A DNA stretch of 64,000 nucleotides, from NCBI RefSeq assembly GCF_050107715.1, contig NZ_JBNILN010000001.1, positions 620,001-684,000 on the forward strand. The letters run 5' to 3'. The position numbers and the translations under genes were made by a program. Under the pieces are notes generated by a model. The model made no database searches. It was given only the letters and a program-made list of their open reading frames with translations, and was not told the DNA's origin. Within the stretch, counting starts at the first letter, position 1; each line of letters starts with the position of its first letter. The DNA comes from Metabacillus_B sp050107715. Lineage in GTDB: Bacteria; Bacillota; Bacilli; Bacillales; Bacillaceae. Of the stretch, positions 40,980-50,907 are shown piece after piece.

Positions 40980-42587
40980 TTACAATTTTTCGGATGCTTT
41001 TAATGAAGCCTGGATGAAGTCGCGGAAAAGCGGCTGCGGTCTGGTCGGCCTGGATGTAAATTCAGGGTGGAACTGAGAAGCTACGAACCATGGGTGATCC
41101 TTGAGCTCGATAATTTCCACTAATCTTCCGTCAGGGCTCGTACCTGAGAAGATGAATCCGGATTCTTCCATCGCCTGACGGTATTCGTTGTTGAATTCAT
41201 AACGGTGGCGGTGGCGCTCATACACTACTTCATCGGCATAAGCTTCCATCGCTTTTGATCCTTCGGTAAGTTTGCATGGATAGATTCCAAGACGGAGAGT
41301 TCCGCCAAGGTCTTCTACATCTTTTTGCTCAGGAAGCAAATCGATGACTGCATGCGGAGTCAATGGATCAATTTCTGCAGAGTGCGCTCCTTCAAGACCG
41401 AGTACATTTCTTGCATATTCAATGGAGGCTACTTGCATTCCCAAGCAGATTCCAAGGAACGGCACGCGGTTTTCACGGGCAAATTTCGTTGCGGCAATTT
41501 TGCCTTCGACACCACGGTCTCCGAATCCGCCCGGAACAAGAATTCCATCAGCATGAGCGAGTAGGCTGCTCACGTTCTCATCCGTTACTTCTTCTGCATT
41601 GATCCAATCAATGCTGATGTCTGCATCAAACGCATAGCCTGCATGGCGGAGTGCTTCCACTACAGAGATATACGCATCCTGAAGCTCTACATATTTCCCG
41701 ACGAGCGCAATGCGGGTCGTTTTGGAAAGGTTCGTCACGCGGTGGACAAGCTCTTTCCATTCTTCCATATTTGGCTCAGGGCAATCAAGCTTCAGATGAT
41801 CGCAAGTAATGGTGTCGAGTTTCTGGTCCTGAAGGGCGAGCGGAATGGAGTAAAGTGTATCTGCATCGCGGCACTCAATAACAGCTTTCGCATCGATATC
41901 GCAGAATAGGGCTATTTTATCCTTCATATCCTGAGAAATCGGCATTTCTGTCCGGGCTACAATGACATTCGGCTGGATTCCAAGGCTTCTAAGCTCTTTC
42001 ACGCTATGCTGGGTAGGCTTTGTTTTCATTTCACCGGCAGCTTTAATGTAAGGCACAAGCGTACAGTGAATGTACATCACATTGTCGCGCCCGATATCGC
42101 TTTTGATCTGACGGATGGCTTCAAGGAAAGGCAGGGATTCAATATCTCCAACGGTTCCGCCGATTTCAGTAATCACGACATCCGCATTCGTTTCCTTGCC
42201 GGCACGGAACACTTTGTCTTTGATTTCGTTCGTAATATGGGGAATAACCTGAACGGTACCGCCAAGGTAGTCACCGCGGCGTTCCTTTTTCAATACGGTT
42301 GAATATACTTTTCCTGTTGTCACGTTGCTGTATTTATTCAGGTTGATATCGATGAAACGCTCATAGTGTCCAAGGTCAAGATCCGTTTCAGCGCCGTCAC
42401 CGGTCACGAATACTTCACCGTGCTGATACGGGCTCATCGTTCCCGGATCCACGTTAATATAAGGATCAAATTTTTGAATGGTTACATTCAATCCTCTGTT
42501 TTTAAGCAGGCGGCCCAGTGATGCCGCCGTGATGCCTTTGCCGAGCGATGAGACAACACCGCCGGTCACGAAAATGTACTTTGTCAT
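40980..42587 (-). CDS. pyrG: CTP synthase
   Basis: 535 aa from the ATG at 42587 (MTKYIFVTGGVVSSLGKG), after a GAGGGGG RBS; the frame extends 60 bp further upstream. Amidoligase P-loop-like SSLGKGITAASLG and GYAFDADISIDWINAEE, then the glutaminase domain with the catalytic Cys in FLGICLGMQVA and His/Glu near FHPEF. It makes CTP from UTP. A leader attenuator controls it (separate entries). Confidence 0.98.
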   Translation of the reverse strand: MTKYIFVTGGVVSSLGKGITAASLGRLLKNRGLNVTIQKFDPYINVDPGTMSPYQHGEVFVTGDGAETDLDLGHYERFIDINLNKYSNVTTGKVYSTVLKKERRGDYLGGTVQVIPHITNEIKDKVFRAGKETNADVVITEIGGTVGDIESLPFLEAIRQIKSDIGRDNVMYIHCTLVPYIKAAGEMKTKPTQHSVKELRSLGIQPNVIVARTEMPISQDMKDKIALFCDIDAKAVIECRDADTLYSIPLALQDQKLDTITCDHLKLDCPEPNMEEWKELVHRVTNLSKTTRIALVGKYVELQDAYISVVEALRHAGYAFDADISIDWINAEEVTDENVSSLLAHADGILVPGGFGDRGVEGKIAATKFARENRVPFLGICLGMQVASIEYARNVLGLEGAHSAEIDPLTPHAVIDLLPEQKDVEDLGGTLRLGIYPCKLTEGSKAMEAYADEVVYERHRHRYEFNNEYRQAMEESGFIFSGTSPDGRLVEIIELKDHPWFVASQFHPEFTSRPTRPQPLFRDFIQASLKASEKL

Positions 42588-42756
42588 TTGATGGTCTTCC
42601 CCCTCGCGAGATGCAATCTTTGTATAATTTGTGCTAAACTCAGCCAATTTAGTAAAACAGCAGAGCTTTTCTGCAGCACGGATTCAATGAAGCTTGTTTC
42701 TTTGCTTCCTTATGGCAGGAAGCTTTAAATATGGAAATATATGTGTATGCTTCCTG

Positions 42757-42798
42757 AAAAAATAAGAAAGCCCCCTTCCAATTGCTCAGAAGGGAGCT
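42757..42798 (-). terminator. pyrG leader attenuator hairpin
   Basis: Minus strand: AGCTCCCTTCT (42798-42788) pairs with GGAAGGGGGCT (42779-42769), followed by TTCTTATTTTTT. It lies 40 nt after the predicted start site. In B. subtilis, low CTP causes extra G residues to be added at the transcript start, which pair with the C/U-rich 5' arm and prevent this terminator forming; the same elements are visible here. Confidence 0.85.
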
Positions 42799-42831
42799 GA
42801 TATTATTCATCATCATTCAAGCACTTTAAAA

Positions 42832-42873
42832 GAGCCCAAATAAAATATTACCTAGTTCAATGTCGAAAGTCAA
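42832..42873 (-). promoter_or_regulatory. pyrG promoter with GGGCTC start region
   Basis: Minus strand: TTGACT (42868-42873), 17-bp spacer, TAATAT (42845-42850), then 7 nt and GGGCTC with predicted +1 at 42837. A GGGC start is required for the reiterative-transcription control of pyrG. The -35 lies only 10 bp after the rpoE stop. Confidence 0.85.
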
Positions 42874-42882
42874 GATGATTTG

Positions 42883-43422
42883 TTAATCCTTTTCTTCCTC
42901 ATCTTCATCCAGGTCCTCTTCGTCCTCATCATCAAGATCTTCGTCCATCAATTCATCGAGATCCTCTTCATCCGCATCATCATCGGTATCATCGGTATCC
43001 GCTTCTTCTGCGTCATCTTCCACGTAATCGTCGAGATCGTCGAAATCAAGATCCTCTTCTTCTTCCTCTTCAAAATCATCCGCTTCGAAATCATCCACAA
43101 CAGCTGCTGCTTTCTTTTTCTTTGTTTTCTTTGCTTTGGGCGCAACGGTCATTTCTTCCTCGAGCGTATCAACCGGGTACCAATTACGAAGACCCCAGCG
43201 GTTATCGCCAACTGCAATAAAACGGCCGTCAATATTCAAATCCGTATAGAATTGAGCAATTTTCTCCTCGACCTGCTCGTTTGTTAAACCAAGCATTTTT
43301 GTCAGTTCCTTCATCAATTCATGAAAATCAATGGGCTGTTTTTTTTCTGCCATTAACTCACGGGCAACTTCAATCAATGCCATTTCTTTTATTTCTTCTG
43401 CAGAGTATTGAGCTAAACTCAA
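42883..43422 (-). CDS. rpoE: RNA polymerase delta subunit
   Basis: 179 aa. The N-terminal HARE-HTH domain (about 1-90, with GRFIAVGDNRWGLRNWYP near its end) is followed by a Lys-rich linker (KAKKTKKKKAA) and a long, disordered Asp/Glu tail. Delta speeds RNA polymerase recycling and helps displace RNA. No terminator was seen between it and the pyrG promoter. Confidence 0.96.
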   Translation of the reverse strand: MSLAQYSAEEIKEMALIEVARELMAEKKQPIDFHELMKELTKMLGLTNEQVEEKIAQFYTDLNIDGRFIAVGDNRWGLRNWYPVDTLEEEMTVAPKAKKTKKKKAAAVVDDFEADDFEEEEEEDLDFDDLDDYVEDDAEEADTDDTDDDADEEDLDELMDEDLDDEDEEDLDEDEEEKD

Positions 43423-43726
43423 AGTAAGGCACTCCCTTTCCTATTCGTACAAGCTTTATTTTAAGCGCTGACGGTGCAGACATGATCGTCCGGACCCTCC
43501 CGCCTTTATGTAAATCCGTTTTACACATAAAATCATATCTTTCATTATAAACAAATTCTAGCACTTTATGCTAGCGTATTCGTAAATTAAAGGTCTACTG
43601 AAGCTGCCTGTACGGAGCCGCATCCCTATGAAAATCAGAAGGCCGCCTGGAACTGTTGTTCAGCAAGAACTGAAACGAAGAAGTTTCCCGCGGATTTTGT
43701 TCCGGCTGACAGAGTCCTTAAAAAGC
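43423..43726. other. Intergenic region between icmF and rpoE
   Basis: No supported gene. It should hold the rpoE promoter, but no clear consensus pair stood out. The far end has the icmF terminator. Confidence 0.4.
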
Positions 43727-43750
43727 CAGGCAGCGCTCCTGCACTGCCTG
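43722..43750 (-). terminator. Terminator of the icmF operon
   Basis: CAGGCAG (43727-43733) and CTGCCTG (43744-43750) form the stem; on the minus strand it is followed by GCTTTTTAAGG. Confidence 0.75.
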
Positions 43751-43758
43751 ACTGATCC

Positions 43759-46700
43759 TTACATATTTCTCCGGTATTGCCCGCCTGCTTCATAGAGAGC
43801 AGAGGTAATCTGCCCAAGGCTTGCATATTGAACCGTGTTCATTAGTTCGCTGAAAAGGTTGCCGTTTGCTCTCGCTGTCTGCTGGAGTTTTTCAAGGGCT
43901 GCAGCCGCTTCCTTTTCATGCTTCTTTTGAAAGGCTTGAAGATTTCGAATCTGTGTTTCTTTTTCTTCTTTGGATGCACGGGCAATTTCCATGTTATCCA
44001 AATCTTCTTCGGAAGGCGGGTTTGGATTCAGGTATGTGTTGACTCCGATGATCGGCAGGTCGCCGTTGTGCTTTTTCATTTCATAGTGCATGGATTCATC
44101 CTGAATCTTGCCCCGCTGATACTGGGTTTCCATTGCACCGAGTACCCCTCCGCGTTCATTGATGCTGTCAAATTCATCTAAAACGGCCGCTTCAACCAGA
44201 TCTGTCAGTTCCTCAATGATGAATGATCCCTGCAGCGGGTTTTCATTTTTCGTTAATCCATGCTCTTTTGTGATAATCATCTGAATGGCCATTGCCCTGC
44301 GCACCGATTCCTCGGTAGGTGTTGTAATCGCCTCGTCATAAGCATTCGTATGAAGCGAGTTGCAGTTATCATGGAGAGCCATCAGCGCCTGAAGCGTGGT
44401 CCGGATATCATTAAAATCAATTTCCTGCGCGTGCAGGGATCTTCCGGAGGTCTGAACATGGTATTTCAATTTTTGGCTTCGTTCATTGGCTCCGTATTTA
44501 TCCCTCATGACGGTTGCCCAGATCCTTCTTGCCACACGTCCGATTACCGTGTATTCGGGATCAAGGCCGTTGCTGAAAAAGAAGGAAAGGTTTGGTGCGA
44601 AATCATCAATGTTCATACCTCTGCTCAAATAGTATTCTACGTAAGTGAAGCCGTTCGAAAGCGTGAATGCAAGCTGGGAGATCGGGTTGGCCCCAGCTTC
44701 CGCTATGTGGTAGCCGGAAATGGAAACGGAATAATAGTTTCTTACCCTCTGACTGATGAAATATTCCTGGATATCCCCCATCAGCTTTAATGCAAATTCA
44801 GTCGAGAAAATGCACGTGTTCTGCCCCTGATCTTCTTTTAAAATATCTGCCTGCACCGTACCTCGGACCGTTTGCAGCGTATAGGCTTTTGTTTCTTCTT
44901 TTTCTGCTTCGCTTAATTCGCGTCCGAGCTCCTCTTTCTTCCGGTCGAGCTGCTGCTGGATCGCGGTATTCATAAACATGGCGAGAATTATCGGCGCCGG
45001 ACCATTGATCGTCATGGAAACAGACGTGGAAGGCGCACACAAATCAAAGCCGGCATACAGCTTTTTCATATCGTCAAGCGTGCATATGCTGACACCGCTT
45101 TCTCCGACTTTCCCATAAATATCAGGACGGTGGGCCGGGTCTTCTCCGTACAGGGTCACAGAGTCGAACGCCGTGCTGAGGCGCTTCGCAGAATCATCCT
45201 TTGACAGGTAGTGAAAGCGGCGGTTTGTGCGCTCCGGTGTTCCCTCCCCGGCAAACTGCCTTTTCGGGTCTTCCCCCTCACGCTTGAATGGAAATACTCC
45301 AGCCGTGTATGGGAAGGATCCAGGTACATTTTCCCTGTAGATCCAGCGCAAAATATCTCCGGCATCTTTAAACGACGGGAGGGAAATCTTCGGAATTGCC
45401 AACCCTGATAAAGAGACGGTTTTCAATTTTGTGATAAGCTCCCGGTCCCGGACCTTTGTGACAAACTGGTCGGCCTGGTATTTTTCCTTTAATGATTCCC
45501 AGCTTTCCAGATGATGTCTGGATTCCTTCGTCAGCTCCTCCAAGGCATGGTTTTTCAGCTCCTGCAATGTAGATGCGGCATCTGATTTGCTTTCAGGGAG
45601 AAGCTCAAGGACCCCGTCCAGCTGATAGATTTTTGTCGCGATTTTTGCTTGCTGCACGGCCTTTTTATGATAGCTTCGAACGGTCTCGCTGATTTCGCGA
45701 AGGTAATAGCGCCTGTCACTTGGTATGATGACATTTTGCTTTTTAACGTCTGTTACCGTTTCAAGAGAAGAACTCCATTCTTTTCCTGTTTTTTCACGAA
45801 TGGTTTGCAGGAGTGCCTGGAAGAGGGTATTTGTTCCGGGATCATTGAACTGGCTTGCAATTGTGCCGTAAACCGGCATTTCGTCGAGGTCCTGTTCGAA
45901 AAGGGTGCGGCTCCGCTGGTATTGCTTTTGAACCTGCCGCTTCGCATCCTCTGACCCTTTGCGCTCAAATTTATTGATGACAATGAGATCGGCATAATCG
46001 ATCATATCGATTTTTTCCAGCTGGGTCGGAGCACCGAACTCACTCGTCATTACATATAAGGACAGGTCACAGATTTCGGTAATTCCTGCGTCCCCCTGGC
46101 CGATTCCGCTTGTTTCCACTACGACCAGGTCATAGCCCGCTGCCTTTACAACAGAAATCGCATCCTGAATGGCCAGTGAAAGCTCGGATTTTGACTGCCT
46201 CGTGGCAAGACTTCTCATATAAACTCTCGGATTAAAAATGGCATTCATGCGAATCCGGTCCCCGAGAAGGGCCCCGCCTGTTTTTTGCTTCGTAGGGTCA
46301 ACAGAAAGAATGGCAATCTTCACTTCCGGAATTTCATTCATAAAACGGCGGATTAATTCATCCGTTAATGAGCTCTTTCCCGCTCCACCCGTTCCGGTGA
46401 TCCCGATAACAGGCGCAGCGGATTCCGACCTATGCAATTCCTCGATCACCTGCTCCAGCGCAGCCGCTGCTTCATCCTTCTGTCCAGCCCTCGTCTCCGC
46501 AAGCGTAATCAGCTTTGCAACAGCCGTAACACTGCCTTGCTTCAGCTCATCAAGCTCCCCGGAAAGCTTTGAAAAGGTTGGAAAATCACATTCCTCGAGC
46601 ATCTGATTGATCATGCCCTGCAGTCCGTTTTTCCGGCCATCCTCCGGTGAGAAAATCCTTGCAATGCCATATTCGTGCAATTCTTTTATTTCCCGAGGAA

Positions 46701-47007
46701 TAATGACACCGCCTCCGCCTCCATAGATTCGGATGTGGGGGGCCCCTTTTTCCTTCAGCAAGTCGAGCATGTATTTAAAATATTCTACGTGTCCGCCCTG
46801 ATAGGAAGAGATGGCAATACCCTGGGCGTCTTCCTGAATCGCGGCATTCACGACCTCTTCCACAGACCGGTTATGGCCGAGATGAATGACTTCGGCTCCG
46901 CTTCCCTGCAAAATTCTCCGCATAATGTTGATCGAGGCGTCATGGCCGTCAAATAAACTTGAAGCTGTTACAAAACGTACCGCATGCTTTGGCTTATAAA
47001 TAGACAT
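43759..47007 (-). CDS. icmF: Fused isobutyryl-CoA mutase IcmF (B12-dependent)
   Basis: 1082 aa from the ATG at 47007, after GGGGGAAAAC. Order of domains: cobalamin-binding domain (about 10-140) with the DGHDASINIMRRIL motif; G-protein chaperone domain (about 180-450) with P-loop GTGGAGKSS; and acyl-CoA mutase domain (about 520-1082) with AEAGANPISQLAFTLSNGFTY-type active-site sequence (split: AGANPISQLAF, TLSNGFTYVEYYL). IcmF isomerises isobutyryl-CoA and butyryl-CoA, in some species pivalyl or isovaleryl-CoA, and protects its own cofactor. It is last in the fatty-acid operon. Absent from B. subtilis 168. Confidence 0.95.
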   Translation of the reverse strand: MSIYKPKHAVRFVTASSLFDGHDASINIMRRILQGSGAEVIHLGHNRSVEEVVNAAIQEDAQGIAISSYQGGHVEYFKYMLDLLKEKGAPHIRIYGGGGGVIIPREIKELHEYGIARIFSPEDGRKNGLQGMINQMLEECDFPTFSKLSGELDELKQGSVTAVAKLITLAETRAGQKDEAAAALEQVIEELHRSESAAPVIGITGTGGAGKSSLTDELIRRFMNEIPEVKIAILSVDPTKQKTGGALLGDRIRMNAIFNPRVYMRSLATRQSKSELSLAIQDAISVVKAAGYDLVVVETSGIGQGDAGITEICDLSLYVMTSEFGAPTQLEKIDMIDYADLIVINKFERKGSEDAKRQVQKQYQRSRTLFEQDLDEMPVYGTIASQFNDPGTNTLFQALLQTIREKTGKEWSSSLETVTDVKKQNVIIPSDRRYYLREISETVRSYHKKAVQQAKIATKIYQLDGVLELLPESKSDAASTLQELKNHALEELTKESRHHLESWESLKEKYQADQFVTKVRDRELITKLKTVSLSGLAIPKISLPSFKDAGDILRWIYRENVPGSFPYTAGVFPFKREGEDPKRQFAGEGTPERTNRRFHYLSKDDSAKRLSTAFDSVTLYGEDPAHRPDIYGKVGESGVSICTLDDMKKLYAGFDLCAPSTSVSMTINGPAPIILAMFMNTAIQQQLDRKKEELGRELSEAEKEETKAYTLQTVRGTVQADILKEDQGQNTCIFSTEFALKLMGDIQEYFISQRVRNYYSVSISGYHIAEAGANPISQLAFTLSNGFTYVEYYLSRGMNIDDFAPNLSFFFSNGLDPEYTVIGRVARRIWATVMRDKYGANERSQKLKYHVQTSGRSLHAQEIDFNDIRTTLQALMALHDNCNSLHTNAYDEAITTPTEESVRRAMAIQMIITKEHGLTKNENPLQGSFIIEELTDLVEAAVLDEFDSINERGGVLGAMETQYQRGKIQDESMHYEMKKHNGDLPIIGVNTYLNPNPPSEEDLDNMEIARASKEEKETQIRNLQAFQKKHEKEAAAALEKLQQTARANGNLFSELMNTVQYASLGQITSALYEAGGQYRRNM

Positions 47008-47057
47008 GTTCCGTTTTCCCCCTTGTTTCACCGCCCATCCCCATGTGCGGCGATTGT

Positions 47058-47693
47058 CTATTCCGGCTGCTCATGAAGCCGGTTAATGCCGGTTAAAATG
47101 AGAGAGGTTTGTGAGGAAATGTATTCTTCAATGGTACAAAGCTTTTGAAGCGCCCATCTCCGGAATGCCCACATCTGCCCCTGGACGAAAATGTTATGGG
47201 CCAGCAGCTTTTTTTCGCTCTCACTCAGCTTAAAGGCGTCGTTTTTCATGCAGTTCTCTATCACATTCTCAAACATTCCGACCATTTCCACTTCCTTTTG
47301 GAGGACATAGGGCAGCGCATCCTTTGAGAGCGACTTTGCCTCCTGATACATCACCAGCACTTCATCCTGCATGTCATCGATGACCCGAAAATAGTTGGCG
47401 ATCGCACTTTCAAGCCCTTCGATCGTTCCATGCTTCGGATTAATGTCTTTTTCCAGCCTGCTTCTTACCTCGTCATAAATCGTGTCGCACACAAGGTAAA
47501 GGACATCCTCTTTCTGGCGGATGTATTCATAGAGCGTGCCGATGCTGAAGCCTGCCGCTTTTGCTATTTCACGGGTGGTCGTGCGGTGAAAGCCTTTTTG
47601 TTTAAAAAGACTCACCGCTCCTTTGATCATTTGATCCCGCCTTTTTTTTATCAGCCGCTCATCCTTTACGGAAGCCGGTACCTCTCTTCTCAT
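47058..47693 (-). CDS. TetR-family regulator of fatty-acid metabolism (FadR-like)
   Basis: 211 aa. Helix-turn-helix at about residues 20-65 (GFHRTTTREIAKAAGFSIGT, LYEYIRQKED). The all-helical C-terminal domain is similar in length to acyl-CoA-sensing TetR regulators. Its place inside the operon, between acdA and icmF, suggests it controls the operon. Related palindromes (TGAAYG-N2-CRYTCA) before mmgA and fadF are candidate sites. That pairing is an inference. Confidence 0.85.
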   Translation of the reverse strand: MRREVPASVKDERLIKKRRDQMIKGAVSLFKQKGFHRTTTREIAKAAGFSIGTLYEYIRQKEDVLYLVCDTIYDEVRSRLEKDINPKHGTIEGLESAIANYFRVIDDMQDEVLVMYQEAKSLSKDALPYVLQKEVEMVGMFENVIENCMKNDAFKLSESEKKLLAHNIFVQGQMWAFRRWALQKLCTIEEYISSQTSLILTGINRLHEQPE

Positions 47694-47717
47694 ACGATCG
47701 GCCCCTTTTTGCCCGCA

Positions 47718-48857
47718 TTATTTTGTAAGCATTCTGGAGATAACCAGTCGCTGAATCTCCTGGGTTCCTTCATAGATCTGAGTGATTTTCGCATCGCGCA
47801 TATAACGCTCCACCGGATAATCCTTCGTGTAGCCGTAGCCTCCGAACACTTGCACCGCTTCAGTCGTAACCCTCATTGCAGCGTCTCCGGCAAAAAGCTT
47901 AGACATCGCGGATTCTTTCCCGTATGGCAGCCCTTCCGATTCAAGCCATGCCGCCTGGTACGTTAACAGCCGGGCGGCTTCAACGCTCGTGCCCATATCG
48001 GCGAGCTTAAAGCCGATTCCCTGCTGGGCGGCAATCGGCTTCCCGAATTGCTGGCGCTCTTTCGCATAGGCTACTGATGCATCCAGCGCCCCCTGGGCTA
48101 TTCCGACAGCCTGAGCAGCAATTCCGTTTCTTCCGCCATCCAGCGTCATCATGGCGATTTTAAAGCCCTCTCCTTCTTCTCCGAGCATGTTCTCTTTAGG
48201 AATGCGGCAATCCTCAAAGATGATTTCTGTTGTCGGCGAGGAACGGATGCCAAGTTTCTTTTCTTTTTTCCCGACAGAAAATCCCGGATAGCTGCTTTCT
48301 ACGATAAAGGCTGTGGTGCCTTTATGCTTCCGGGTGGCATCGGTGACTGCGAAAACGATGTAAATATCAGCAATCCCGCCGTTTGTAATAAAGATTTTTG
48401 AGCCATTCAGGATATAATGATCTCCATCAAGCTTGGCATAGGTTTTCATTCCGCCGGCGTCAGACCCGGAACCCGGCTCGGTAAGTCCGTACGCTCCGAT
48501 CTTTTCTCCCAGTGCCATTGGCTTTAAGTATTTCTGCTTCTGCTCTTCATTGCCGAATTTATAGACAGGCCATCCGGCTAGGGAGGTGTGGGCGGAAAGC
48601 GTAACCCCTGTTGATGCACATACACGGGACAGCTCTTCAACTGCAATTACGTAAGCAAGATAATCGCTTCCGATACCGCCGTATTCCTCCGGCCATGGAA
48701 TTCCCGTCAAGCCAAGCCCGGCCATTTTATCAAAAAGCTCTCTGTCAAAACGTTCTTCTTCATCCCGTTCTGCTGCGGTCGGCTCCACTTCGTTTTTAGC
48801 GAAATCCCTGACCATTCTGCGGATCATCTCATGTTCTTCCGAAAGTTTAAATTGCAT
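47718..48857 (-). CDS. acdA: Acyl-CoA dehydrogenase (AcdA)
   Basis: 379 aa from the ATG at 48857 (MQFKLSEEHEMIRRMVRDFA), 8 nt after GGGGGA; an ATG 9 bp upstream abuts the RBS. FAD-binding YGLTEPGSGSDAGG and C-terminal signature QVFGGYGYTKDYPVERYMRD with the catalytic Glu in IYEGTQEIQRLVI. Catalyses the first step of beta-oxidation, passing electrons to ETF. Closely matches B. subtilis AcdA, which lies by fadF there. Confidence 0.95.
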   Translation of the reverse strand: MQFKLSEEHEMIRRMVRDFAKNEVEPTAAERDEEERFDRELFDKMAGLGLTGIPWPEEYGGIGSDYLAYVIAVEELSRVCASTGVTLSAHTSLAGWPVYKFGNEEQKQKYLKPMALGEKIGAYGLTEPGSGSDAGGMKTYAKLDGDHYILNGSKIFITNGGIADIYIVFAVTDATRKHKGTTAFIVESSYPGFSVGKKEKKLGIRSSPTTEIIFEDCRIPKENMLGEEGEGFKIAMMTLDGGRNGIAAQAVGIAQGALDASVAYAKERQQFGKPIAAQQGIGFKLADMGTSVEAARLLTYQAAWLESEGLPYGKESAMSKLFAGDAAMRVTTEAVQVFGGYGYTKDYPVERYMRDAKITQIYEGTQEIQRLVISRMLTK

Positions 48858-48875
48858 CTGTCCCATCCCCCGTTT

Positions 48876-50012
48876 TCAATTTGTCATATGTTTGGAAATA
48901 ACCATCCGCTGAATCTCACTTGTTCCCTCATAAATTTCGCAAATCTTCGCATCCCGGAAATACCGCTCCACCGGATAATCCTTTGTATAGCCGTAGCCTC
49001 CGAATACCTGAATCGCTTCCGTGCTCACTTCCATTGCTGTTTTAGAGGCAAACAGCTTTGCCATGGAAGCTTCCTTTCCGCAGGAGATTCCATTTTGGCG
49101 CATCGATGCTGCCTGATAGATTAAGAGCTTTGATGCTTCCACATTTGTTGCCATATCGGCGAGTTTAAAGCCAATTCCCTGCTGGCGGGAGATCGGCTTT
49201 CCAAATTGATGGCGCAGGCCCGCATAGCTGACCGACTGTTCAAGAGCCGCTTCGGCAATTCCGAGCGATTGAGCGGCGATTCCAATCCGTCCGACATCAA
49301 GGTTTCCCATCGCGATTTTAAAGCCGTGCCCTTCCTCTCCAAGCAGATTTACGGCTGGAACGTGACAGTCTTCAAGTGTGATCTGGACGGTGCGCGACCC
49401 GTTCAGCCCCATTTTGTGCTCATCCTTGCCGATCACGAAGCCTTTCGTGTCCTTTTCAACGATAAATGCCGAAATGCCTTTGCTGCCTGCGGCCGGACTT
49501 GTCGTGGCGAAAACGATGTAAACATCCGCTTCTCCACCATTTGTAATAAACACCTTGGAGCCATTCAGCACGTAGTGATCTCCTTTGAGAACGGCCTTTG
49601 TCTTCAGGCTTGCCGCATCTGAACCTGCTCCCGGCTCGGTGAGGCAGAATGCCCCAAGATACTCTCCTGACGCAAGCTTCGGCACATAGTGATTTTTCTG
49701 TTGTTCGCTTCCGAAATAAAGAATCGGGTTCGTTCCGACTGATGTGTGGACGGATAAAATAACGCCGATGGTGGCGCTGACTTTTGACAGCTCATGAATG
49801 GCGATGATATAAGAGGTAAAATCCATTCCCGCTCCCCCGAACTCTTCAGGGATCGGGATGCCCATAAAACCGAGTCCGCCCATTTTTTTGAGAATCTCCC
49901 TTGGAAACTCCCCCTGCTCCATCCGTTCAACAAACGGCTCGATTTCCGTCCTGGCAAAGTCCTGAACCATTCTCCTCATCATGTATTGCTCTTCTGTAAA
50001 TTGAAGATTCAC
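48876..50012 (-). CDS. Second acyl-CoA dehydrogenase
   Basis: 378 aa from a GTG at 50012, after AAGGGGG. FCLTEPGAGSDAAS, QVFGGYGYTKDYPVERYFRD and IYEGTSEIQRMVI show all family motifs. About half identical with the neighbouring AcdA by eye, so likely an old duplication with different acyl-chain preference (short or branched). Position resembles mmgC in B. subtilis fatty-acid operons. Confidence 0.93.
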   Translation of the reverse strand: MNLQFTEEQYMMRRMVQDFARTEIEPFVERMEQGEFPREILKKMGGLGFMGIPIPEEFGGAGMDFTSYIIAIHELSKVSATIGVILSVHTSVGTNPILYFGSEQQKNHYVPKLASGEYLGAFCLTEPGAGSDAASLKTKAVLKGDHYVLNGSKVFITNGGEADVYIVFATTSPAAGSKGISAFIVEKDTKGFVIGKDEHKMGLNGSRTVQITLEDCHVPAVNLLGEEGHGFKIAMGNLDVGRIGIAAQSLGIAEAALEQSVSYAGLRHQFGKPISRQQGIGFKLADMATNVEASKLLIYQAASMRQNGISCGKEASMAKLFASKTAMEVSTEAIQVFGGYGYTKDYPVERYFRDAKICEIYEGTSEIQRMVISKHMTN

Positions 50013-50030
50013 CGTTCATCCCCCTTGTGC

Positions 50031-50882
50031 TTAGGCGTACTCGTAAAAGCCTCTGCCAGTTTTTTTGCCCAGCCATCCCGCTTTTACATATTTCCGCAGC
50101 AGCGGACACGGACGGTATTTGTCATCACCGAAGCCTTCATGCAGCGTTTCCATAATGTACAGGCATGTATCCAGTCCAATAAAATCAGCGAGTGTCAGCG
50201 GCCCCATCGGATGGTTCATCCCAAGCTTCATCACTTCATCAATCGCCTCAGGGCCGGCGACACCCTCATACAGGGTAAAGATCGCTTCATTGATCATCGG
50301 CATCAAAATCCGGTTTGAGACGAAGCCGGGGAAATCCTTTACTTCAACCGGCACCTTCTGGAGATTGCGGGTCATTTCCTCAACCGCTTCATATACCGCA
50401 TCCTCTGTCGCCAGGCCGCGGATGATCTCGACGAGCTTCATGACGGGTACCGGGTTCATAAAGTGCATCCCGATCACTTTTCCCGGACGATTTGTCGCCG
50501 CTGCAATCTCCGTGATCGGCAGCGATGACGTATTGGTTGCTAAAATGGCTTGAGGTCCGGCATGTTTATCAAGCTGGGTGAAAATGGACTTTTTGATCTC
50601 CATATTTTCTACCGCTGCTTCAATGATCAGTTCTGCTTCTCCAGCCTTTTGGATCTCCAGTGAAGGCTCAATCCGTCCCATGACGTGTTCCTTTTCTGCA
50701 GGCGCCAGTCTTTCTTTGTCCACCTGCCGCTGCAGGTTTTTAGAAATTGAAGCAAGACCGCGTTCCAAAAACTCTTCTTTTACATCCTGCAATATGACGC
50801 GAAAGCCGGCCATTGCACAAACCTGGGCAATTCCTGAGCCCATTTGGCCTGCACCGATTACCATAATGGTTTGAATAGTCAT
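50031..50882 (-). CDS. mmgB: 3-hydroxybutyryl-CoA dehydrogenase
   Basis: 283 aa. NAD-binding MVIGAGQMGSGIAQVCAMAG, catalytic His in IGMHFMNPVPVMKLVEII and GFVSNRILMPMINEA. Oxidises 3-hydroxybutyryl-CoA to acetoacetyl-CoA (or the reverse). Located 25 bp after mmgA in the operon. The name follows B. subtilis MmgB. Confidence 0.93.
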   Translation of the reverse strand: MTIQTIMVIGAGQMGSGIAQVCAMAGFRVILQDVKEEFLERGLASISKNLQRQVDKERLAPAEKEHVMGRIEPSLEIQKAGEAELIIEAAVENMEIKKSIFTQLDKHAGPQAILATNTSSLPITEIAAATNRPGKVIGMHFMNPVPVMKLVEIIRGLATEDAVYEAVEEMTRNLQKVPVEVKDFPGFVSNRILMPMINEAIFTLYEGVAGPEAIDEVMKLGMNHPMGPLTLADFIGLDTCLYIMETLHEGFGDDKYRPCPLLRKYVKAGWLGKKTGRGFYEYA

Positions 50883-50907
50883 GTCCCATCCCCCTGAACT
50901 TATTGTT

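Noticed and set aside
42883..43287. Ile/Phe-rich plus-strand frame opposite rpoE
   Set aside because: Antisense of the Asp/Glu tail of the delta subunit.
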